DNA of 7,424 nt from the NCBI GenBank assembly GCA_021827285.1, contig JAKAWM010000135.1:1-7424 (forward strand). The letters run 5' to 3'. The number at the start of each line of letters is the position of its first letter. The stretch's first letter is position 1. Made by a program: the position numbers and the translations under genes. The notes beneath the pieces are model-generated. The model was not told the DNA's origin. It was given only the letters and a program-made list of their open reading frames with translations, and did no database searches. The stretch comes from Actinomycetes bacterium (GTDB taxonomy: Bacteria > Actinomycetota > Acidimicrobiia > Acidimicrobiales > Palsa-688). Shown here piece by piece: positions 1 to 5,192 of the stretch.

Positions 1-15
1 GACATGCTCTTTTCT

Positions 16-91
16 TGGCAGCCCCAACGGGGTTCGAACCCGTGTCTCCACCTTGAGAGGGTGGTGTCCTAGGCCTCTAGACGATGGGGCC
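16..91 (-). tRNA. tRNA-Glu (anticodon CTC), CCA encoded
   Basis: The minus strand folds into a full 76-nt cloverleaf. The acceptor stem is GGCCCCA/TGGGGCT, the D stem GTCT/GGAC, the anticodon stem CCACC/GGTGG around the loop CTCTCAA, the variable loop AGAC, and the T arm ACGGG-TTCGAAC-CCCGT. The discriminator base is G73 and the 3' CCA is encoded in the genome (16-18). The anticodon CTC (55-57) reads the Glu codon GAG, and overall layout and length match bacterial tRNA-Glu. One oddity is that the first acceptor pair is a G1-U72 wobble, where G-C is usual. The gene lies 55 nt downstream of rsmE on the same strand, so it could be read from that operon or from its own promoter. Confidence 0.96.
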
Positions 92-102
92 GGACTGCGG
101 GC

Positions 103-132
103 AGTTTAGACCAGCCACGGGCCCACCACGAA
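103..132 (-). promoter_or_regulatory. candidate promoter for tRNA-Glu
   Basis: On the minus strand, in the rsmE-tRNA gap, TAAACT (108-103) resembles a -10 hexamer. It ends 11 nt before the tRNA 5' end, which would leave a leader of about 5 nt for RNase P to remove. TTCGTG (132-127), 18 nt further upstream, is only a poor -35 match. The AT-rich hexamer stands out in an otherwise very GC-rich gap. This is inference from motif and spacing only. Confidence 0.35.
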
Positions 133-146
133 CGGGGCGGGCGCGG

Positions 147-1013
147 TCACCGGCGCGCCGGGCCCACCAGCCCCGCTCGCAGAGCCACCAGCATGACCCC
201 CGCCGCCACTGCGGCTGTCTCGGCCCGCAGGACGTGGGGGCCGAGGCCGACCGTCACGGGCGCCGCCGCCAGTTCCGCTTCCGACCAACCGCCCTCGGGG
301 CCGACGACGACAGTGGGCGTGGCCAAGGTCAAGGCGCCTCCTCCAGGCTCTGCGAGTGCGACACCCGGATCGGGCGGACGACATCCGGCACCCGGAGCCC
401 GTCCCGGCCCTGACCCGCGCAAGCGACGACGGCCACCGGCCGGCACGAGGCCGTCCCTGGCACCGGGGGGCACCAGGTCGTCCCTGGCACCACCGGGCAC
501 GACATCGTCCCTGGCACCACCGGGCACGACATCGTCCCCGGCACCGCCGGTAACCAGGTCTTCCAGCGCCATCGGGCCCTCGACTGTGGGCAGCCAGACC
601 CGGCGGCTCTGCATGGCTGCCTCCCTGGCCACCGCCCGCAGGCGAGCCAGCCGGCCCGCGGCCCGCTCGTCGTCCCAGCGCACAACGCAGCGAGCCGAGG
701 TTATGAGCACGATGCGGTCGACGCCCACCTCGGTCAGCTTTTGCACCGCCCACTCGGGCTTTTCGCCTTTGGTCAGGGCGAAGCCCACCGTGACCAAGGG
801 ATCGCCGGGCGCTTCGGCCGCTACCTCGCCCAGGGGCGACAGGGACGGCGACCCCTCCCAGGAGCAAAGCCGCCAGTGCCCCCGCCCGTCAGAAGCAGAC
901 ACAGTTTCGCCTGGGCGCAGGCGCAACACACGGGAAAGGTGATGGAAGTCCTCCCCCGCCAGCGACGGAAGGGCCAGGTCATCGACGAACACGTGGGCAG
1001 CAGTACCGCGCAC
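147..1013 (-). CDS. rsmE: 16S rRNA m3U1498 methyltransferase RsmE
   Basis: This SPOUT-family enzyme uses S-adenosylmethionine to methylate N3 of U1498 in 16S rRNA, in the decoding region of the 30S subunit. The N-terminal part (about 1-70) fits the PUA-like RNA-binding domain (HVFVDD, then HHLSRVLRLRPGE at 24-36). The SPOUT domain follows, with ALTKGEKPEWAVQKLTEVGV at 79-98 and EAAMQSRR at 131-138. GPEGG (238-242) and LGPHVLRAETA (257-267) form the SAM-binding knot. At 288 residues it is about 40 longer than the usual 240-250. The excess is a Gly/Asp/Arg/Pro-rich insertion at about 155-215, before the strand VALAEP, partly built from 27-bp repeats. The start is GTG at 1013 with a weak GGAA 5 nt upstream; the gene begins 12 nt after the dnaJ stop. 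The catalytic motifs are intact, so it is probably functional, and it is the last protein gene of the operon. Confidence 0.93.
   Translation of the reverse strand: MRGTAAHVFVDDLALPSLAGEDFHHLSRVLRLRPGETVSASDGRGHWRLCSWEGSPSLSPLGEVAAEAPGDPLVTVGFALTKGEKPEWAVQKLTEVGVDRIVLITSARCVVRWDDERAAGRLARLRAVAREAAMQSRRVWLPTVEGPMALEDLVTGGAGDDVVPGGARDDVVPGGARDDLVPPGARDGLVPAGGRRRLRGSGPGRAPGAGCRPPDPGVALAEPGGGALTLATPTVVVGPEGGWSEAELAAAPVTVGLGPHVLRAETAAVAAGVMLVALRAGLVGPARR
430..564. repeat. 27-bp in-frame tandem repeat inside rsmE, about five copies
   Basis: Five consecutive 27-bp units lie at 430-456, 457-483, 484-510, 511-537 and 538-564. The third and fourth are identical. By eye, the second matches them at 21 of 27 positions, and the two outer units at about 19 of 27. 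The shared core on the plus strand is GGCACC followed by CGTCC at the unit end. The period is a multiple of three, so the reading frame is kept. Read as protein, the array covers RsmE residues of about 150-195 and gives 9-residue units GAGDDVVPG, GARDDVVPG, GARDDLVPP and GARDGLVPA. Identical inner and decayed outer copies suggest recent duplication at the centre of an older array. Confidence 0.9.
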
Positions 1014-1025
1014 GCTTTTCCAGGG

Positions 1026-2159
1026 CTACTTGAAGGCGCTGCGGATCCGCCCCGCGAAGCCGGCGGAGTCGGGAGGGGCCACCTCCTCGTGGCGCTCGGC
1101 GGCAAACCGCCGCAGCAGTTCCTCCTGGGCGGGCGAGAGCTCGGTCGGGGTCCGGACGGCCACCGTGATGACCAGGTCGCCCCGGCCCCGCCGCTGCAGG
1201 TGAGGGACTCCCCGGCCCCGCAAGCGCAGCTCGTAGCCGCTCTGGCAGCCAGCCGGGAGGGTGACTTCCTCGGGGCCTTCTATGGTCTCGACCTTGAGCT
1301 GGGCGCCCAAGGCCGCTTGGGCCATGGTGGCCTCGAGCACGGTACGCAGGTCGTAGCCGTCCCGGACCAGCTTGGGATGAGGACGGACCCGTAGATGGAG
1401 GTAGAGGTCACCGGGCGGGCCGCCTCGCGCCCCGGCTGCCCCCCGCCCGGACAGCCGCAGCGTAGAGCCATCATCGACGCCGGCGGGGACCTCGACGTTG
1501 TAGGAGCGCTCCTCCAAGCGCCGGCCCTGGCCCTTGCACTCGGGGCAGGGGGTGGTGATCTCCTCGCCGGTGCCGCCGCAGCGCGGGCAGGGGCTCGAGG
1601 TCACCATCTGGCCCAGGAGGGACTGGCGCACCCGGCGCAGCTCGCCGGCGCCTCCACAGGTGGAACACGTCACCGGCGTGGTCCCCGCCCGCGCCCCCGT
1701 GCCGGAGCACGCTTCGCACACCACCCCCGCCCGGACGGTGACTTCGCGCTCGGTCCCAAGCACTGCTTCGGCGAAATCGAGGTCAAGCACGGCCTCGACG
1801 TTCTCGCCCTGAGGCGGGCCTGCCCGCCTCCCCGCAGTGCGGGCACCAAAGGGGCTCCCGCCGAAGAAGGCATCGAAAATGTCGCCCAGCCCGGCGCCCG
1901 CCGTGAAGCCCCCAAAGGGGTCCCCAGCCCGTTCCCCATCGGCACCGAACATGTCGTAGCGGCGGCGCCGTTCGGGGTCCTTCAAGGTCTCGAACGCCCG
2001 GTTGACGAGCTTGAAGCGCTCCACCTTGGCTTCATCGGGCGCACCGGCGCTGGCGTCGGGGTGCAGCTCCCGGGCCAGCCGGCGGTAAGCGCGCTTCAGC
2101 TCCTCTTCGGTGGCGTTCCGGCTCACGCCCAGAACTTCGTAATAGTCCTGCTCAGGCAT
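1026..2159 (-). CDS. dnaJ: Chaperone protein DnaJ (type I Hsp40)
   Basis: This co-chaperone delivers unfolded proteins to DnaK and stimulates its ATPase in the cytoplasm. All type I parts are present in 377 residues, the normal length. The J domain is at about 4-70 with the HPD motif at 33-35. A Gly/Phe-rich linker follows at about 80-105. Four CxxCxGxG-type zinc-binding repeats are at 148-151 (CEAC), 165-168 (CSTC), 191-194 (CPRC) and 205-208 (CPEC). The C-terminal substrate-binding domains follow, containing VPAGVDDGSTLRLSGRG. The ATG start is preceded by AGGGAG with 8 nt spacing and overlaps the hrcA stop by 8 nt, so the two are translationally coupled. Neither dnaK nor grpE is in the window. 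In actinobacteria, the dnaJ beside hrcA is usually the second copy (dnaJ2 type), with dnaJ1 in the dnaK operon; that this holds here is inference. Confidence 0.97.
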   Translation of the reverse strand: MPEQDYYEVLGVSRNATEEELKRAYRRLARELHPDASAGAPDEAKVERFKLVNRAFETLKDPERRRRYDMFGADGERAGDPFGGFTAGAGLGDIFDAFFGGSPFGARTAGRRAGPPQGENVEAVLDLDFAEAVLGTEREVTVRAGVVCEACSGTGARAGTTPVTCSTCGGAGELRRVRQSLLGQMVTSSPCPRCGGTGEEITTPCPECKGQGRRLEERSYNVEVPAGVDDGSTLRLSGRGAAGARGGPPGDLYLHLRVRPHPKLVRDGYDLRTVLEATMAQAALGAQLKVETIEGPEEVTLPAGCQSGYELRLRGRGVPHLQRRGRGDLVITVAVRTPTELSPAQEELLRRFAAERHEEVAPPDSAGFAGRIRSAFK

Positions 2160-3258
2160 GGCTCTGGCTCCCTATCGAGCGGCCCGGGGCGCCGGGCCCG
2201 CCGCCGTGGCTGTCTCGGGCGCGCCCTCCCCGGTGCCGGGCGGCGCTGGGCTTGCCCCCCTCCTGCAAAGCCTTGCTCAGCTTCTTGGACACCACTTCCA
2301 CTGCGGTAAGGGCCTGGTCGTAGTGCATCCGGGTTGGCCCCAGGACCCCGACGGTACCTGCCCGCTCGCCGTCTACCTCATAGGGGGCCACGACAACCGA
2401 GCAGTCAGCCAGGGACGCCAGCCCGTGCTCGGTCCCGATGGCAACCGAGAGGCCCCGGTCGAGCACGTCTTTTAGCAAGGTCACGAGGACGAACTGCTGC
2501 TCCATGATCCCCAGGACCTTGCGGATGGTGCTCACGGCATCGAAGGCAGTGGCCATCCGGGCCGCACCACCGATAAACACCTGCTCAGCGCCTTCATAGT
2601 CGGGCTGGCGCAGTGTTTGGAGGGTGGCCGAGGCCAAGTTGTCGGTGGTCAGGTCGCCCGTCCTGGGCACCGCGCCGGAGCGCTCCAAAGGACCGCCCAC
2701 CAAAAAGGCGGCCAGCGCGGCCGAGGCTCGGTGGACCTGGGCCTCGGTGACCTCGCCGGGAAGCTCGATGGTGCGCCTTTCGATGGCCCCGTTGGCCAGC
2801 ACGGCCACGGCCAGGGCCAGCTGGTGGGCCAGGGTGACCAGCTGGAAGGACCGCACTCTGCCCGGCTCAGGTGCGTTCGGGGCGACCACGACCGCTGCGT
2901 AGTCGGTCAACCTGGAGAGCAGCTCGCTCGTCTCGTGCAGGAGGTGCTCCAGCTCGCCGTGGGTACGAGCGAAGAACATCCGCACCAGCTCGGCCTGCGG
3001 CTCGCCCAGGGGGGCGGGACCGGCCAGGGAGTCCACGAAAAACCGGTAACCCTTGTCCGTGGGCACCCGCCCGGCACTGGCGTGCGGCTGCAGGAGATAG
3101 CCCTCCTGCTCGAGTACGGCCATCTCGTTGCGCACGGTGGCGGGCGACACACCCAGGCTGGCCAGCTGGGTCACGTAGGCAGAGCTGACCGGTTGGGCGT
3201 CGCGGATGTAGCATTCGACAACGGCGCGGAGTATGGCAGCTTTGCGGTCGTCCAACAT
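2152..3258 (-). CDS. hrcA: Heat-inducible transcription repressor HrcA
   Basis: HrcA is a dimeric repressor that binds CIRCE operators and holds chaperone genes off at normal temperature; in studied species its activity depends on GroEL. The N-terminal winged-helix domain spans about 1-76 and carries two family hallmarks: SPATVRNEM (39-47 region) and HASAGRVPTDKGYRFFVD (59-76). The GAF-like dimerisation part follows, ending near VSKKLSKAL. The protein is 368 residues, slightly longer than the usual 340-350, because of a basic Gly/Ser/Arg-rich low-complexity tail at about 333-368. The ATG at 3258 places the family N-terminus MLDDRKAAILRAVVE correctly. There is no clear Shine-Dalgarno sequence, because a CIRCE element ends 2 nt before the start. 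It is the first gene of hrcA-dnaJ-rsmE and is very likely autoregulated. Confidence 0.97.
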   Translation of the reverse strand: MLDDRKAAILRAVVECYIRDAQPVSSAYVTQLASLGVSPATVRNEMAVLEQEGYLLQPHASAGRVPTDKGYRFFVDSLAGPAPLGEPQAELVRMFFARTHGELEHLLHETSELLSRLTDYAAVVVAPNAPEPGRVRSFQLVTLAHQLALAVAVLANGAIERRTIELPGEVTEAQVHRASAALAAFLVGGPLERSGAVPRTGDLTTDNLASATLQTLRQPDYEGAEQVFIGGAARMATAFDAVSTIRKVLGIMEQQFVLVTLLKDVLDRGLSVAIGTEHGLASLADCSVVVAPYEVDGERAGTVGVLGPTRMHYDQALTAVEVVSKKLSKALQEGGKPSAARHRGGRARDSHGGGPGAPGRSIGSQSHA

Positions 3259-3260
3259 CT

Positions 3261-3287
3261 CTGGCAGTCAAGGTTACCGAGTGCCAG
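3261..3287 (-). promoter_or_regulatory. CIRCE operator (HrcA binding site)
   Basis: On the minus strand this reads CTGGCACTC, then 9 nt, then GACTGCCAG. That is the CIRCE architecture (consensus TTAGCACTC-N9-GAGTGCTAA): the left arm matches 7 of 9 positions, and the two arms are complementary at 8 of 9. The element sits 2 nt upstream of the hrcA ATG. A TAACCT -10-like hexamer lies inside the 9-nt spacer region (3276-3271), though no convincing -35 precedes it. If this promoter is used, the transcript would be nearly leaderless and HrcA binding would cover the transcription start. The operator is seen directly; the promoter is inference. Confidence 0.9.
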
Positions 3288-3428
3288 ACCCGTGAGGGGA
3301 CACCCGCAACGGGCGCAGTTGGAAACCCGAGCTAAAGCCCGTGCCGGGGACCGATGCCGTGCCGTGTTGCGGTGCTGCATGAATCCTGACTACCTTTGTC
3401 ATGTTTTGTTACCCAACTTGGAGGAACA
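3288..3428 (+). promoter_or_regulatory. Divergent hrcA/sat-cysC intergenic region with candidate sat-cysC promoter and ribosome binding site
   Basis: This 141-nt spacer holds no gene. Its left part is GC-rich and can fold, for example ACGGGC (3309-3314) with GCCCGT (3337-3342) around a purine-rich loop. Its right part (3379-3418) is clearly more AT-rich. A weak promoter reading is TTGCGG (3367-3372), an 18-nt spacer and TACCTT (3391-3396), which would give a leader of about 26 nt. GGAGG at 3420-3424 is a strong Shine-Dalgarno sequence and ends 4 nt before the GTG at 3429; this decides the start of sat-cysC. The ribosome binding site is firm and the promoter is tentative. Confidence 0.4.
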
Positions 3429-5150
3429 GTGCCCGGACAGCTCGTAGCCCCTCATGGAGGCGCCCTTGTCAACCTGGTCGTGAGCCCAGAACGGGCCGCT
3501 TCCCTGAAAGAGGAGTCGCGGGGCTGGCCTTCGTGGGACCTAACGGCAAGGCAGCTGTGCGATATCGAACTGCTGGCCAACGGCGGGTTCTCCCCCCTGG
3601 CGGGGTTCTTGGGCGAAGAAGACTACAGCTCGGTGTGCGAACGCATGCGCCTGGCGGACGGGAGGCTGTGGCCCATGCCCATCACGCTTGACATCTCGGA
3701 GGAAAAGGCGGCCGAGCTGGGCGTAGGGACGAGCCTGGCCCTTCGGGACCCCGAGGGCGTCATGCTGGGCGCCCTCCACATATCGGAGCTTTTCCGGCCC
3801 GACCGCGAACGGGAGGCCAAGCTTGTTTTCGGTACTACCGATCGCGCCCACCCGGGCGTGGCTTACCTGCTCGACCGCAGCGGCCCCGTTTACGTGGCCG
3901 GACAGCTGGAGGCGCTGGCGCTGCCCGTCCACTACGACTACAAGGCCCTCCGCCTTACACCGGCACAGTTGCGGGCCCGCTTCGAGCAGTTCGGATGGGA
4001 AAAGGTCGTCGCCTTCCAGACGCGCAACCCCATGCACCGCGCCCACGTGGAGCTGACCCTGCGGGCGGCCCGTGCACTCGAGGCCAACCTCCTCGTGCAC
4101 CCCTCCGTGGGCATGACCAAGCCGGGCGACGTCGACCACCACACCCGGGTCCGCTGCTACGAGGCCGTGATGAAGGGGTACCCGCACGCCACCGCCACCT
4201 TGTCGCTGCTGCCGCTGGCCATGCGCATGGGAGGGCCGCGCGAAGCCGTCTGGCACGCCATCATCCGCAAGAACTACGGGGCCTCACACTTCATCGTGGG
4301 GCGCGACCACGCTGGCCCGGGCAAGGACAGCACCGGCAAAGCGTTCTATGGCCCCTACGACGCCCAGGCCCTGCTCGGCGAGCAGGCTGGGGAACTGGGC
4401 GTGGGGATGGTGCCGTTCCAGCAGATGGTCTATGTCGAGGACAGGGACGAGTACATGCCCACCGACGAGGTCCCTAAGGGGTCTCGGGTGCTTGACATCT
4501 CCGGCACCGAGCTCCGGCGTCGGCTGGCGGAAGGGCGGGAGATCCCGTCCTGGTTCACCTACCCCGAAGTGGCCGCCGAGCTCCGGCGCAGCTACCCGCC
4601 CCGGGCGCGCCAGGGCTTCACAGTGTTCTTCACCGGCTTGTCCGGCTCAGGCAAGTCAACGATCGCCAGCATCCTGCTCACCAAGCTTCTGGAAGAGGGT
4701 GGGCGCCCGGTCACCCTCCTCGACGGCGATATCGTACGCAAGCACCTGTCCTCCGAACTTGGGTTCTCCAAGGAGCACCGGGATATAAACATCCGCCGCA
4801 TCGGTTGGGTGGCTTCGGAGATCACCAAAAACGGCGGGATCGCCATATGCGCCCCTATCGCCCCTTATGAGTCGGTGCGCCAGGAGGTCCGCCAAATGGT
4901 CGAGGTGGCGGGTGGGTTCGTCCTGGTGCACCTGTCCACCCCATTGGAAGTTTGCGAGGCCCGTGACCGCAAGGGCCTCTACGCCAAGGCCCGGGCGGGG
5001 ATCGTGAAGGAGTTCACCGGCGTCTCCGACCCTTACGAGATACCCGACCACGCCGAGGTCAGGATCGACACCAGCCAGGAGACGGCCGAGGCGGCTGCCC
5101 AAAAGATCATCCTGCACCTGCAGCACGAGGGCTACCTGGGGGCCCCCTGA
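3429..5150 (+). CDS. sat-cysC: Bifunctional sulfate adenylyltransferase / adenylylsulfate kinase (Sat-CysC fusion)
   Basis: The predicted 573-residue protein joins two consecutive steps. ATP sulfurylase makes APS from sulfate and ATP, and APS kinase phosphorylates APS to PAPS, the donor for assimilatory reduction or sulfation. The PUA-like N-terminal domain begins with LVAPHGG near residue 6. The ATP sulfurylase catalytic part has QTRNP (197-201), HRAH (203-206) and GRDHAGPGKD (291-300). The C-terminal APS kinase (from about 395) has an intact P-loop GLSGSGKST (403-411), DGDIVR (432-437), RDINIRRIG (451-459), KGLYAKARAG (515-524) and FTGVSDPYE (529-537). The intact P-loop separates it from fungal ATP sulfurylases, whose APS kinase-like domain is an inactive allosteric module. 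I chose the GTG at 3429 because of the GGAGG just upstream and because homologues begin close to the PHGG motif. A TTG at 3396 would add 11 unlikely residues. It is monocistronic, divergent from hrcA and convergent with lepA, with no other sulfur gene nearby. Confidence 0.95.
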   Translation: MPGQLVAPHGGALVNLVVSPERAASLKEESRGWPSWDLTARQLCDIELLANGGFSPLAGFLGEEDYSSVCERMRLADGRLWPMPITLDISEEKAAELGVGTSLALRDPEGVMLGALHISELFRPDREREAKLVFGTTDRAHPGVAYLLDRSGPVYVAGQLEALALPVHYDYKALRLTPAQLRARFEQFGWEKVVAFQTRNPMHRAHVELTLRAARALEANLLVHPSVGMTKPGDVDHHTRVRCYEAVMKGYPHATATLSLLPLAMRMGGPREAVWHAIIRKNYGASHFIVGRDHAGPGKDSTGKAFYGPYDAQALLGEQAGELGVGMVPFQQMVYVEDRDEYMPTDEVPKGSRVLDISGTELRRRLAEGREIPSWFTYPEVAAELRRSYPPRARQGFTVFFTGLSGSGKSTIASILLTKLLEEGGRPVTLLDGDIVRKHLSSELGFSKEHRDINIRRIGWVASEITKNGGIAICAPIAPYESVRQEVRQMVEVAGGFVLVHLSTPLEVCEARDRKGLYAKARAGIVKEFTGVSDPYEIPDHAEVRIDTSQETAEAAAQKIILHLQHEGYLGAP

Positions 5151-5168
5151 CCCTGACCTCCGGCTACG

Positions 5169-5192
5169 CTCCGAGACGCATCAGTCTCCGAG
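5169..5192. terminator. candidate bidirectional terminator hairpin between sat-cysC and lepA
   Basis: CTCCGAGAC (5169-5177), a 6-nt loop and GTCTCCGAG (5184-5192) pair at 8 of 9 positions with one C-C mismatch. The hairpin lies 18 nt past the sat-cysC stop and overlaps the lepA stop codon, so it could serve both converging transcripts. There is no run of T on either side, so it is not a classical Rho-independent terminator. U-less hairpins have been proposed as terminators in high-GC actinobacteria, but this one is inferred from position and pairing only. Confidence 0.35.

Noticed and set aside
430..564. The repeated units as a possible CRISPR array.
   Set aside because: The 27-bp units follow each other directly with no unique spacers, and they lie inside a coding frame. 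This is a coding minisatellite.
193..942. A 249-codon plus-strand open frame opposite rsmE, rich in Pro, Ser, Arg and Thr.
   Set aside because: It lies wholly antisense to a clear RsmE gene. Its composition is what GC-rich antisense frames give, it matches no family I recognise, and its repeats are the rsmE repeats read on the other strand.
1395..2309. A 304-codon plus-strand frame opposite dnaJ and the hrcA 3' end.
   Set aside because: It is antisense to two confident genes, has no recognisable domain, and has Gly/Ala/Arg-heavy composition typical of shadow frames at high GC.
3396..3428. TTG at 3396 as the start of sat-cysC.
   Set aside because: It would put the strong GGAGG site inside the coding region and add residues not expected before the conserved N-terminus; GTG 3429 fits better.
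3288..3428. A known riboswitch (SAM, cobalamin, c-di-GMP or c-di-AMP) controlling sat-cysC.
   Set aside because: I compared the conserved core patterns by eye and none is complete; only fragments resemble them, so I left it as an unexplained spacer.
2617..3447. A 276-codon plus-strand frame opposite hrcA that runs through the CIRCE element into the sat-cysC start.
   Set aside because: It crosses a clear operator and a promoter region, overlaps the start of the real gene in another frame, and has shadow-like composition.
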